This document shows positions 53,220 through 61,590 of a stretch of 64,000 bases of DNA, piece by piece. The notes below the pieces were generated by a model. That model was not told the origin of the DNA. It saw only the letters and a list, made by a program, of their open reading frames with translations, and did not search any database. Within the stretch, counting starts at the first letter, position 1, and each line of letters opens with the position of its first letter. This DNA is from Rhodobacter sp. CZR27 (GTDB lineage Bacteria > Pseudomonadota > Alphaproteobacteria > Rhodobacterales > Rhodobacteraceae): assembly GCF_002407205.1 (NCBI RefSeq), contig NZ_CP023548.1:954501-1018500 (forward strand). The letters run 5' to 3'. The position numbers and the translations under genes were made by a program.

Positions 53220-54326
53220 TCAGCGGTGCTGGGCGATGTAGGCTGCGATGCCCGCCGCGATCAGCGCAAGAAGCACGGCAAAGGCGATCTTCCACACCGA
53301 CCACGGCCGCTCGCCCTGCACGCGGCCGGTCTGGCCGTTCACCACGAAGCGATAGCTTTTCCCGTTGTAGCGGTAAGCGGCCATCCACACCGGCAGCAGG
53401 ACATGCTTGAAGGTTTCCTGGGCATAGGAGGTCTGGACGCCGTGGACCTGTTGCTCATCGCCGCCGATGTCGCGCAGCACGTCGCCCCGGATCACCTGCG
53501 CCATGATCTCCTTGCCGTGCTCCCAACCCTCGGCGAGGCCGACCGTGTAGCCTTCGGCGGTGAATCCGGCCAGCCAGTCGGCGCGGTAGGGGGTCAGGGC
53601 GGACAGATCCCAGGGCGCCAGCCCCTCGGTATAGCTGCGCGGCAGGCTGTGCGAGGCCATCACCAGCACGTCGTCGAAGTCGCGTGCCACGTGGCCCGAC
53701 ACCGGCGTCCAGCGAATGTGGCGCTCGGTCACCGTGCGCTGCTGCGGGCGGCCGTCGACCTTCACCGTGACGGTGCGGGTGGTGTAGTAGGCATCGCCGC
53801 GTTGGCCGGTATAGCGGCTTCGGGTGGCGGCGTCGAAGGTCCAGTAGGGGACGTAGATGCCCGACAGGGCGCGCCCCTTGCGGGCGTATTGCTGCAGGCC
53901 GTTCGGCGCGAACCAGAGCCGGCCGAGCCAACCCACCATCGCCTCGCGCGCCTCGCGTTCGGTCAACTGGAAGGGGATCAGCGCCTGCGGCTTGATCAGC
54001 CGCGTCTCTCCGGTGCCCACCACGACCGGGGTCGCGCAGAACGGGCAGCGGGTGGCATGGGTCGCGCCCTCGAACTCCACCAGCGCGCCGCAGGAGGGGC
54101 AGGGCGTCGTGCGCCGCAGCTCGCTGTCGGAGGCGGGCAGGCGATCGGCGAGGGCATCGGCGAGCGGCAATTCGCGCAGGCGTGCCGTCTCCCACGGAGC
54201 GGCTTCCGGGATCTTCTGCACATGGCCGCAGTGGTCGCAAACCAGTTGGGTCTGGCCCGGGGCGAAGCGGAGGTCAGCCCCGCAGGCATCGCAGGGCCAG
54301 TGGCGCACATCCGTCACGTCGGTCAA
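53220..54326 (-). CDS. Zinc-ribbon membrane protein (YdjG-like organisation)
   Basis: Protein of 368 residues with two tandem zinc ribbons: Cys12/15 with Cys30/33 and Cys76/79 with Cys94/97. A central soluble domain of about 200 residues follows, then one C-terminal TM helix (about 346-363, IAFAVLLALIAAGIAAYIA). Often mislabelled as helicase-related because of the ribbons. The combination with the SPFH protein recalls B. subtilis YdjG/YdjI. The start appears to be TTG 54326, with GTG 54317 as alternative. Probable role: membrane-anchored scaffold. Confidence 0.8.
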   Translation of the reverse strand: MTDVTDVRHWPCDACGADLRFAPGQTQLVCDHCGHVQKIPEAAPWETARLRELPLADALADRLPASDSELRRTTPCPSCGALVEFEGATHATRCPFCATPVVVGTGETRLIKPQALIPFQLTEREAREAMVGWLGRLWFAPNGLQQYARKGRALSGIYVPYWTFDAATRSRYTGQRGDAYYTTRTVTVKVDGRPQQRTVTERHIRWTPVSGHVARDFDDVLVMASHSLPRSYTEGLAPWDLSALTPYRADWLAGFTAEGYTVGLAEGWEHGKEIMAQVIRGDVLRDIGGDEQQVHGVQTSYAQETFKHVLLPVWMAAYRYNGKSYRFVVNGQTGRVQGERPWSVWKIAFAVLLALIAAGIAAYIAQHR

Positions 54327-54359
54327 CTCGATCCCCCGAACACCCTGGCCCGCTGAGCC

Positions 54360-55466
54360 TCACGCGCCGGGAGGCAGCGGTGGCGGAACCTGCGCGAAGA
54401 GCGGCGCAAGGGCCGCGACCTCGCCCGCGGGCAGCCAGACGTCCTGGCCCTGCGTCCAGACCAGCGTCGCGCGCGTCAGCTGCCCCGCGGCCACGCGCTG
54501 CGCAAGCGCCGCCTGCGTCAGCGGACCCTCTGACGCGCCGTTCGCGGCAATGTGCCACTGCGCCTCGGGCAGGGGCGGGGGCGGGGGGCTTGAAGGCCCG
54601 GCGGCGGCAGGCGGAGCCCCCCAGGGCCCCATCCGTTGCGCCATGCCCAGACCCATCGCCGCGCCCATGCCGCTGGCCATCGCGGCACCCGCGGCCGACT
54701 CGGGCCCGCCCATCGCCTCGGCCGCGCTGAACTGGGTGTATTTGTGCAGATCGCCCACGATTCCCGTCGAGGTGCGCTTGTCCAGAACCTTCTCGACCTC
54801 CTCGGGCAGCGAGATGTTCTCGATGTAGAGCTCGGGAATGCTGAGGCCGTAGTTCGCAACCGTCGGCGCGATTGCCTCGGCCACCAGCCTGCCCAGATCG
54901 GCGGTGTTGGCGGCCATGTCGAGCACGGGGATGTTCGACGAGGCCAGCGCCCGCGCCATTTCCTGCACGATCACGTTGCGGATCTGGAAGCTGATCTCGT
55001 CCGAGGTGAACTCGCCATCCGTGCCGACGATCTCGGTCATGAAGCGGCCGGGATCGGTCACGCGCAGCGAATAGGTGCCGAAGGCGCGCAGCCGCACCGG
55101 GCCGAATTCGGGATCGCGGCAGATGATCGGGTTCTTCGTGCCCCACTTAAGGTCGTTGAAGCGGGTGGTGTTGACGAAATAGACCTCGGACTTGAAGGGC
55201 GAGCGGAAGCCGTGGTCCCAGTGCTGGAGCGTCGTCAGGATCGGCAGGTTGTTGGTCTCGAGCATGTAGAGACCGGGGCCGAACACGTCCGCAAGCTGAC
55301 CCTCGTGGATGAAGACGGCGGCCTGCCCCTCGCGGACCGTCAGCTTCGCGCCATACTTGATCGCATGGCCCTGCCGCTCGAAGCGCCAGACCATCGTGTC
55401 GCGCGTGTCATCGACCCAATGGATGACGTCGATGAACTCTCCGCCAAGGAAATCGAAGATCGGCAT
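54360..55466 (-). CDS. SPFH-domain (virion-core-like) protein with C-terminal GYF_2 domain
   Basis: Protein of 368 residues. Residues 1 to about 245 match the YdjI-type SPFH/virion-core domain, opening FLGGEFIDVIHWVDDTRDTM and including GTYSLRVTDPGRFM and YGLSIPELYIENISLPEEVEK. A Gly/Ala/Met- and Pro-rich linker leads to a GYF_2 domain at about 300-355 (QWHIAANGASEGPLTQAAL...LVWTQGQDVW). No TM helix; likely peripheral on the membrane and recruited by the zinc-ribbon protein. The ATG abuts the stop of the 62-residue gene. Confidence 0.88.
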   Translation of the reverse strand: MPIFDFLGGEFIDVIHWVDDTRDTMVWRFERQGHAIKYGAKLTVREGQAAVFIHEGQLADVFGPGLYMLETNNLPILTTLQHWDHGFRSPFKSEVYFVNTTRFNDLKWGTKNPIICRDPEFGPVRLRAFGTYSLRVTDPGRFMTEIVGTDGEFTSDEISFQIRNVIVQEMARALASSNIPVLDMAANTADLGRLVAEAIAPTVANYGLSIPELYIENISLPEEVEKVLDKRTSTGIVGDLHKYTQFSAAEAMGGPESAAGAAMASGMGAAMGLGMAQRMGPWGAPPAAAGPSSPPPPPLPEAQWHIAANGASEGPLTQAALAQRVAAGQLTRATLVWTQGQDVWLPAGEVAALAPLFAQVPPPLPPGA

Positions 55467-55655
55467 CTATTTCTTGGGCGCAGCCGCTGCCGCGCCACCG
55501 CGGCCCGGGATGACGATGGCCGAGACCGCCTTGGGCGGCGCAGGCACCTGTCCGTTGGCCGCCTTCTCCGGCTCGCGCGCGAACCAGCCCTTGTCCGTGC
55601 GCGGGCGGCTCGGCTGGTAGCCGTCGATCAGCAAGGTCCGCCTGTCATCCCGCAT
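55467..55655 (-). CDS. Small hypothetical protein (62 aa)
   Basis: Protein of 62 residues, MRDDRRTLLIDGYQPSRPRTD..., then a Pro/Ala-rich, disordered-looking tail ending APKK. The start at 55655 overlaps the preceding DUF6338-like gene by 11 bp, and the stop touches the SPFH gene start, so it is embedded in the operon. No domain recognised; it may be an adaptor peptide. Confidence 0.6.
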   Translation of the reverse strand: MRDDRRTLLIDGYQPSRPRTDKGWFAREPEKAANGQVPAPPKAVSAIVIPGRGGAAAAAPKK

Positions 55656-56283
55656 CGTCGGTCCTTTCCCGCTCGCCCTCCAGATCGAGGAACTCGATGG
55701 AGCGCATCCCCTCCAGCGACAGCAGCATGGCCCGCCGGGGCCGCACTTCCGTCCACTGGCCGTCGTCTGCCACATGATATAGGCGTTCGAGATAGATGTC
55801 GCTACGGTTTCCATCGTTCGCCGCCAGAGACTCCTCGCCGAACAGCCCATGCACCACGGTCCCGTCGCTGAAGGTGACGATCACCCAGCCTGGGCGGCGG
55901 GGCTTGCCGAAGGCGTAATCATACGCGCGGCGCACCGGGTTCTGCACCGGCATCGACAGCCGGCGCAGCAGCGAGCGGTTCCAGCCAAGCGACAGGTTCC
56001 AGCCGAAGAGCGCGCCCAGCACGATCGGCAGCAGCAGCACCTCGGCGAAAAAAGCGCCCTCGGGCGGCAGCCGCGGCAGGCCGGGCAGGAACGAGACGGT
56101 CCAGGCCAGCAGCTTGAAGGCCAGCTGGTTGATCAGCGACAGGACCACCGCCTCGACCAGCTGTTCGGTCAGCTTGGGCCGCTCGCCCACCACGAAGCGC
56201 GACCGGACCGAAATCACGATCAGCCCGGCGAGCAGATAACGCGCGAAGAACTCGAAGTTGTCCGGCGTTATCAGGCTGTTCAT
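55645..56283 (-). CDS. DUF6338-like membrane protein
   Basis: Protein of 212 residues. N-terminal TITPDNFEFFARYLLAGLIVISVRSRFVVGERP, with TM segments near 10-28, 45-65 and 80-100 (quoted in part), then a cytoplasmic SH3-like part WVIVTFSDGTVVHGLFGEES with DIYLERLYHV. This layout fits DUF6338 proteins of unknown function. It starts 4 bp before the DUF2927 stop on the same strand. Confidence 0.75.
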   Translation of the reverse strand: MNSLITPDNFEFFARYLLAGLIVISVRSRFVVGERPKLTEQLVEAVVLSLINQLAFKLLAWTVSFLPGLPRLPPEGAFFAEVLLLPIVLGALFGWNLSLGWNRSLLRRLSMPVQNPVRRAYDYAFGKPRRPGWVIVTFSDGTVVHGLFGEESLAANDGNRSDIYLERLYHVADDGQWTEVRPRRAMLLSLEGMRSIEFLDLEGERERTDDAG

Positions 56284-56287
56284 CGCC

Positions 56288-57256
56288 TCAGCTTTCGCCG
56301 CCGAGCAACTCGTAGGCGATGGCCTCGACGATCGGCTGCGCCTCGCGCACGGTCATGCCGGGGCGCAGGCGGGGATCGTAGAGCATCCTGAGCAGCAGCT
56401 CGTCCTGCGTGGTCAGCAGGGCGAATTCCTCGTCGTCGTTGAAGATCGAGGGGCGCGCGGCAGGGCTGTCGTTGGCAAGGCCCAGGCCTTGCGCGATCTC
56501 CTCGTGCAGGCAGGACAGGCGCAGAAGGTCCGGGTGCTCGGCCCGGATCACCGCGAAGGCGCGGGTGTAGACGCTCGTCTCATCATCCGACAGGGCATAG
56601 ACGAGGCAGTAGGTCGAGGTCGGCATCTCGGTGATTCCGGCGACCTCGGTGGCGGACAGGCCCGGCAGCGCCGAGGATATCGCCGGTCCCAACTCCCGCC
56701 GCTCGTCCTCGGCCACGATGTGCAGGAAGAAGTTGGCGCCGCTGTCCGAAAGCCCGATCGGATGGCCGGTGATCCTGGCCAGCCGCGCCAGATACGAGGC
56801 GATGCGCGCCCGGTCGGTGGCGCGGCGCTCCTCCGGCACCGAGGCGCCGAAGCTGAGGCCCACCTTCACCGGCGCCTCCCAACGGCGCAGCCGGCTTTCG
56901 GTCTCGCGCTGCGCAAAGCCCGAGTCCGCCCGCTCGTACTCGTCATAGAGCGCGATGCGGATGAAGTTCTCGGCCAGCATCCGGTCGGTGTAGGGCGTGT
57001 CGCGTCCTCCGCCGTCCGTCCGCAACAGGCCCTGCGCCAGCAGGTCGGTCTGGATCCGGGCGTAATAGGCCCGCATCGCCTGCGCCTCGGGGCTTTCCGG
57101 CACCGGCACCCGCAACGAGGCCGGGCGCGGGTGCGGCATGGTGCCATGACCCGTCGGCGGGGGCGCCGGCGGGTTGCAGGCCGCCAGCAGGGCGCAGGCG
57201 GCAAGGGCCAGGGCGCGCGGCGGCAGGATGGATCGGCGCGGGCCGCAAAGCATCAT
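56288..57256 (-). CDS. DUF2927 lipoprotein (degenerate zincin-like motif)
   Basis: Predicted lipoprotein (322 residues) with signal LALAACALLAAC and lipobox Cys. The mature part is a DUF2927 domain with YTDRMLAENFIRIALYDEY, repeated acidic helices and SCLHEEIAQGLGLANDSP. That segment resembles a matrixin-like HExxHxxGL motif in which the second His is missing, so protease activity is doubtful. Start ATG 57256, with an adjacent second ATG. Between TelA and the DUF6338-like gene. Confidence 0.82.
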   Translation of the reverse strand: MMLCGPRRSILPPRALALAACALLAACNPPAPPPTGHGTMPHPRPASLRVPVPESPEAQAMRAYYARIQTDLLAQGLLRTDGGGRDTPYTDRMLAENFIRIALYDEYERADSGFAQRETESRLRRWEAPVKVGLSFGASVPEERRATDRARIASYLARLARITGHPIGLSDSGANFFLHIVAEDERRELGPAISSALPGLSATEVAGITEMPTSTYCLVYALSDDETSVYTRAFAVIRAEHPDLLRLSCLHEEIAQGLGLANDSPAARPSIFNDDEEFALLTTQDELLLRMLYDPRLRPGMTVREAQPIVEAIAYELLGGES

Positions 57257-57264
57257 GGCTTCCT

Positions 57265-58452
57265 TCAGGGACGGACGGCGGTTCCGGCCGTGTCGCCGGT
57301 TCCGGTTCGGCGGGCGCGGGCCGAAGCGAGCGTCTCGCGCAACTCGGCCTCCATCCGCTTCAGGTCCGCCTCGGCGGCGGCGCGCCGCGCGCGGCCTTCG
57401 TCGGCAATGGCGAGGCTCTCGTTGATCGTGGCGATCAGCGTCGCGTTGGCCTTCTTCACCGCCTCGATGTCGAAGACCCCGCGTTCCATCTCCTGCCGGA
57501 CGACCTTGTTGGCCTGCTGGAGGTTCTCGGCATTGGCCGTCAGCAGGTCGTTCGTCAGGTCGGAAGCTCCGCGCACCGCTTCGGCCGCCTCGCGCGAGCG
57601 CTGGATCGTCACTGCCTGCGCCAGCTGCGTCTCCCACAGCGGGACGGTGTTGACGAGGGTCGAGTTGATCCGCGTCACCAGCGCCTTGTCGTTCTCCTGC
57701 ACCAGCCGGATCGAGGGCAGCGACTGCATCGTGACCTGCCGCGTGAGCTTCAGGTCGTGCACCCGGCGTTCCAGATCGTCGCGCGCCGCACGCAGGTCGC
57801 GCAGTTCCTGCGCCTTGATCATCCGGTCGCCCTCGGGCGTGGCCGCAACCTCGGCCTCCTTGGCCGGGATCACGCTTCCGTCCAGCTCTGCCATCATCTC
57901 GTCGCCCGCCGCGATGTAGAGCGCGAGTTCGTCGTAGAAGTCGAGCGTGCGGGCGTAGAGCAGGTCGAGCGACTTGATGTCCTTCAGCAGCTTGTGCTCG
58001 TGGCCGAGGAGCGACTCGGTGATGCGGTCGATCTGGCCCTGCACCTCCTCGAACTTCGCGACGAACTTCGCGAAGGGCGCGGCGCGGCCCAGCAGACGCT
58101 CCCACCAGCTGGGCTTGCGGCGCACGTCAAGCTCCGAGACCGAGAAGCCGCGGATGGTCGAGACCACCTCGCGCAGCGAATCGCCCGCCGGGCCCACGTC
58201 CTTGTTCTTCACGTCGGCCAGCATCTTCTGGCTGATGGTCTGCAGCTCGGCCTGCGCCTTCGAGCCGAAGGCGATGATCGAGCGGGTGTCGCCGATGTCG
58301 AGTTCCGATAGGCGCTTGCGGATCTCCTCGGCCTTGGCGGGCGGCGCCGAGGCGAGCGGCGTGACCTGCGCCGCCGGCTCGGGCAGCGGTCGTGTCACCT
58401 CCTCGACTTCGGAAACGGTCTGCGTGGCCTCGCGGCGGATGCTGTCGCTCAT
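57265..58452 (-). CDS. TelA-like toxic anion resistance protein
   Basis: Largely alpha-helical protein (395 residues) of the TelA/KlaA family. PSWWERLLGRAAPFAKFVAKFEEV, LDLLYARTLDFYDELALYIAAG and TLVNTVPLWETQLAQAV are diagnostic family segments. It has no TM helix. Family members occur with Ter-type stress genes and XpaC; tellurite resistance has been reported for the namesake, though the mechanism is unclear. It has its own sigma70-like promoter in the 160-bp gap after the XpaC-like gene. Confidence 0.92.
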   Translation of the reverse strand: MSDSIRREATQTVSEVEEVTRPLPEPAAQVTPLASAPPAKAEEIRKRLSELDIGDTRSIIAFGSKAQAELQTISQKMLADVKNKDVGPAGDSLREVVSTIRGFSVSELDVRRKPSWWERLLGRAAPFAKFVAKFEEVQGQIDRITESLLGHEHKLLKDIKSLDLLYARTLDFYDELALYIAAGDEMMAELDGSVIPAKEAEVAATPEGDRMIKAQELRDLRAARDDLERRVHDLKLTRQVTMQSLPSIRLVQENDKALVTRINSTLVNTVPLWETQLAQAVTIQRSREAAEAVRGASDLTNDLLTANAENLQQANKVVRQEMERGVFDIEAVKKANATLIATINESLAIADEGRARRAAAEADLKRMEAELRETLASARARRTGTGDTAGTAVRP

Positions 58453-58513
58453 CGGTAATACCTCGCTCTATGCATGCACGTCACAAGCCCGGCCGCATCC
58501 GGCGCGGGCCTTC

Positions 58514-58541
58514 TGTATAGCAAGCCCCCGGGCCTTCTCAA
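58514..58541 (-). promoter_or_regulatory. Putative sigma70 promoter of telA-like gene
   Basis: On the minus strand TTGAGA (58541-58536), a 16-bp spacer and TATACA (58519-58514), about 60 bp before the TelA-like ATG. The best promoter-like sequence in this block. Confidence 0.5.
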
Positions 58542-58612
58542 TCGTCCGCCGGGGTGGCCGGCGCTTCCCCGCGCCCGGCGATGCAATGCTGCCGCAGCAG
58601 GCGGCGCCCTGC

Positions 58613-59506
58613 CTAGGCTTCGCGCGCCAGCCGGTCGCGCAGCACCTCGATCTCGATGTCGAGCGAACTGCGGTCGTTCGACAGGAGCTTCCTCGTGCGG
58701 TCGGCAAAGCTGGTGCCGAGATCGTCCAGCAGACGCTCGTAATCGGCCCGCACCTGCGGATCGCGGGCGCGGTCGTAGAGGTCGGCGAACTTCAGCGTCG
58801 CGTCGCGCGCCCCCATGAGATAGACGCCAAGGTAGCGCCGGGCCGCCGTCAGGTCGCCGGGATCGGCCTCGACGTTGCGGAAAAGGTCCCGCGCGGTCGC
58901 GGCGAAATCCTCGACCCGGCGGGACAGCGCCGGATCGCGCAGCCGCGCCACCGCCTCGCGCATCGCCGCCAGATGCGTCTCGGCCTCGGCCACCGCGCGG
59001 GCGACACGGTCGCTCTGGAAGCCGTCCACGCCGTCCGGCAGCTTGTCCTTCAGCGGATCGGGGCCGAAGGCCAGAAGGTGAAGCCCCGCGCCCAGCACGC
59101 CCCAGCCGGCCGAGAGGATCAGCCCGGCCTCGCCCATCAGCCCGCCCGCAAGCAGGCCGGCCCCGGTCAGGATCGAGGCGAAGATCTTGCGTGGAAACGC
59201 GGGGCGCCGGGCGACGGGGCGGGCGTCATAGGCCTCTTCGGCGAGGATTCCCTGACGGGTGAGGAAGGCTGCAAGGAACAGCGCCCCGAAGGCCGCGAAT
59301 CCGAGGATCAGCCCCTCGGGCGGGCCAAGGAAGCCGTCGATCAGGAAAAGGAAGGGCAGGAAGAACAGGATGTTGGACCGCCCGCCGGCGCGGCTGCGGC
59401 GCTTGCGGTCCCAGCGGCTGCCCGACTGCGGCGGTTCTCCGGCCGGACGCTCGCCCGCCGGTCGGGCGTTGGGCGGGCTGAAGCGGCCGCCAAATCGCTC
59501 GGCCAT
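58613..59506 (-). CDS. XpaC-like (5-bromo-4-chloroindolyl phosphate hydrolysis family) protein
   Basis: Protein of 297 residues. A disordered basic N-terminus (1-45) leads to TM helices at about 46-85 and 105-135, and then a cytoplasmic helical domain with YLGVYLMGARDATLKFADLY and NDRSSLDIEIEVLRDRL at the C-terminus. This is the XpaC pattern; XpaC homologues regularly neighbour TelA. It starts inside the stop of the 27-residue peptide gene (TGATG). The hydrolase name of the family is historical and not mechanistic. Confidence 0.85.
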   Translation of the reverse strand: MAERFGGRFSPPNARPAGERPAGEPPQSGSRWDRKRRSRAGGRSNILFFLPFLFLIDGFLGPPEGLILGFAAFGALFLAAFLTRQGILAEEAYDARPVARRPAFPRKIFASILTGAGLLAGGLMGEAGLILSAGWGVLGAGLHLLAFGPDPLKDKLPDGVDGFQSDRVARAVAEAETHLAAMREAVARLRDPALSRRVEDFAATARDLFRNVEADPGDLTAARRYLGVYLMGARDATLKFADLYDRARDPQVRADYERLLDDLGTSFADRTRKLLSNDRSSLDIEIEVLRDRLAREA

Positions 59507-59589
59507 CAGGCGCCCCCCTGCGCGGCGACGTAGAGGGTCAGCCCCACGAGCAGCAGGAAGGCGAGCGTACGCAGGCTCTTTGCACTCAT
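59506..59589 (-). CDS. 27-residue single-TM peptide heading the TelA/XpaC block
   Basis: Tiny frame from ATG 59589 encoding MSAKSLRTLAFLLLVGLTLY plus seven residues, essentially one TM helix. Its TGA overlaps the XpaC-like ATG as TGATG, and AGGGAC lies upstream. Overlap geometry and hydrophobicity argue for a real gene, although frames this short can occur by chance. Confidence 0.55.
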   Translation of the reverse strand: MSAKSLRTLAFLLLVGLTLYVAAQGGA

Positions 59590-59659
59590 CGGCGGTCCCT
59601 TTCCGGTGTCGGTCCGGAACCAATATAGGGGCGGGGGGCCGCCGGTGCCAATGCCGAGG

Positions 59660-60931
59660 TCAGCGGTTGCCCGGACGTCCCTTCGGCCCGCCGCGTGCCG
59701 GCCGTCCCTTGGGACCACGCGGCCCCGCGTCGATCGGCGCATCGGGCAGCGCCTCGCGCCGCGAGCGGCCGGCAGGCTTTGCGGCGCGGCCGACCGGCTT
59801 GCCGCCGGGCGCCGCGCCCCTGGCCGGCTTCGCAGCAGCCTCGCCCTGCCGGGCGGATCCGGTAGGGGAACTTTTGGCGGGCGCGTCGGGCCGAGGCGGG
59901 CGGGCCGCCGAAGTCCCCGTGGGCCGAGCGGGCTTCGGTCCACGCCCGGGCCGAGCATCCTTCGTGGCCTCTGGCGGCGAGAAGGAGGTGGTCGCCCTGG
60001 AGGCACCCGCGCCCGGACGCGACCGGCCGGTCGCTCCGCTGGCCGCCCCCGCTCCCGGCGCGCCCTTCCCGCCCATGGCCGGGCCGGCGCTCCGTTTCAC
60101 GCCCGGCGGCTTCCCGCCGAGACCGGCGGCCGTGGCCTTTGCTCCTCGCGGCGAGGCCTTAGCTGCGGGGCGGGCTGCCCTGGGGTCGGCGGAGGGTTCG
60201 GCACCCTCCAGCCCCAACTGGTCGCGCAGCACGCGGGGGCGGACCTCCTCGACGTCACCCGGCTGCAGTTCTCCCAGCCGGAACGGGCCATAGCTGATGC
60301 GGATCAGCCGGTTCACCGTCAGCCCGATGGCGGTCATCGCGCGGCGGATCTCGCGGTTCTTGCCTTCGCGCAGGCCCACCGTCAGCCAGGCATTCGCGCC
60401 CTGCAGTCGGTCGAGCGTGACCGTCATCGGCTGGAAGCCCTCGCCCTCGACGGTGATGCCCTTTCGCAGGGGCTCCAGATCCGTGTCCGCGGGATTGCCC
60501 TTCACGCGGACCCGGTATTTCCGCAGCCAGCCGGTCGAGGGCAGCTCGAGCCGCCGCTTCAGCTCGCCGTCGTTGGTCAGCAGCAGGAGGCCCTCGGAGT
60601 TGAGGTCGAGCCGGCCGACCGACATCACGCGCGGCAGATCCTCGGGCAGGTGGTCGAAGACCGTCTCGCGGCCCTTTTCGTCCGAGGCCGAGGTCACCAG
60701 CCCCTCGGGCTTGTAGTAGAGCCAGAGCCGCGCGGGCTCGGCGGCCGCAAGCGGCTGGCCGTCCACGGTGATCCGGTCCTTCGGCGTCACGTTCAGCGCG
60801 GGGCTGTCAATCACGCGCCCGTTCACCGCGACGCGGCCGAGTTCGATCATCCTCTCGGCATCGCGGCGCGAGGCGACCCCGGCGCGGGAGAGGACCTTGG
60901 CGATGCGCTCGCCGTCTTTGCTGTCGGTCAT
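59660..60931 (-). CDS. RluB/RsuA-type pseudouridine synthase with long basic tail
   Basis: Pseudouridine synthase (423 residues). An S4 RNA-binding domain (about 9-56, AKVLSRAGVASRRDAERMI) precedes the catalytic domain, whose Asp is in VGRLDLNSEGLLLLTND; GKNREIRRAM is also conserved. Family RluB modifies 23S rRNA U2605. About 170 extra residues at the C-terminus are Ala/Pro/Gly/Lys/Arg-rich low complexity, a disordered RNA-binding-like tail. Divergent from tadA. Confidence 0.9.
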   Translation of the reverse strand: MTDSKDGERIAKVLSRAGVASRRDAERMIELGRVAVNGRVIDSPALNVTPKDRITVDGQPLAAAEPARLWLYYKPEGLVTSASDEKGRETVFDHLPEDLPRVMSVGRLDLNSEGLLLLTNDGELKRRLELPSTGWLRKYRVRVKGNPADTDLEPLRKGITVEGEGFQPMTVTLDRLQGANAWLTVGLREGKNREIRRAMTAIGLTVNRLIRISYGPFRLGELQPGDVEEVRPRVLRDQLGLEGAEPSADPRAARPAAKASPRGAKATAAGLGGKPPGVKRSAGPAMGGKGAPGAGAASGATGRSRPGAGASRATTSFSPPEATKDARPGRGPKPARPTGTSAARPPRPDAPAKSSPTGSARQGEAAAKPARGAAPGGKPVGRAAKPAGRSRREALPDAPIDAGPRGPKGRPARGGPKGRPGNR

Positions 60932-60996
60932 GGGGAGGTCCCGGATTGAAGGCGTTCCGCAGCCGGAACCCCCGGGAGACGTCCGCCCCCGGTGAC

Positions 60997-61014
60997 GACG
61001 AGGATATTTGCCGG
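60997..61014. other. GAGGATATTT motif between rluB-like gene and tadA
   Basis: AT-rich CGACGAGGATATTTGCCGG tract in GC-rich intergenic DNA. I recall similar tracts in intergenic regions of other Rhodobacteraceae, but that is memory, not a search. Only one copy seen here. Confidence 0.3.
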
Positions 61015-61124
61015 GCGTCGAAAGGGCAACCACCCGCGACCTTGGGCTTCCGATGACGCGCGCCTGTGATCCCCGCGGGATGCCCGGCGCTTGCGCGCCG
61101 CGGCACGGCACGGCAAGAGGGGGC

Positions 61125-61574
61125 ATGAGCCGCTTCCGCAGTCACATGAAGGACGCGCTCGCCGAGGCGCGGGCGGCCGGCGCGCGCGGCGAGGTGCCGG
61201 TCGGCGCCGTGATCGTGGCGCCCGACGGGCGCGTGCTTGCCCGCGCCGGCAACCGCTGCCGCGAACTGGCCGATCCCACGGCCCATGCCGAGATGCTCGC
61301 CATCCGCGCGGCCTGCGCGCAACTGGGGGAGCGGCTGACGGGCTGCGACCTCTACGTGACGCTGGAGCCTTGCGCCATGTGCGCGGCCGCCATCTCGGCT
61401 GCCCGGATCGCGCGGCTCTATTACGGCGCCTCGGACCCCAAGTCGGGCGGGGTGGCGCAGGGGGCGCGGGTCTTCACGCATCCCCAGTGCCACCATGTCC
61501 CCGAGGTCTATGACGGGATCGGCGAGGCGGAGGCCGGGGCGCTGCTGCGCGCCTTCTTCGCCGCGCGGCGCTAG
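61125..61574 (+). CDS. tadA: tRNA adenosine(34) deaminase
   Basis: Zinc deaminase (149 residues) converting A34 to inosine in tRNA-Arg(ACG). Zinc ligands and catalytic Glu are in TAHAEML and EPCAMCAAAI. SHMKDALAEARAAGARGEVPVGAVIV is the typical opening (quoted in part), and GARVFTHPQCHH is a TadA-type tail region. ATG 61125 has AGAGGGGG upstream; an in-frame extension was rejected. Related guanine/cytosine deaminases share the motifs, but length and tail fit TadA. Confidence 0.92.
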   Translation: MSRFRSHMKDALAEARAAGARGEVPVGAVIVAPDGRVLARAGNRCRELADPTAHAEMLAIRAACAQLGERLTGCDLYVTLEPCAMCAAAISAARIARLYYGASDPKSGGVAQGARVFTHPQCHHVPEVYDGIGEAEAGALLRAFFAARR

Positions 61575-61590
61575 CGTCCTCCGCCGCATG

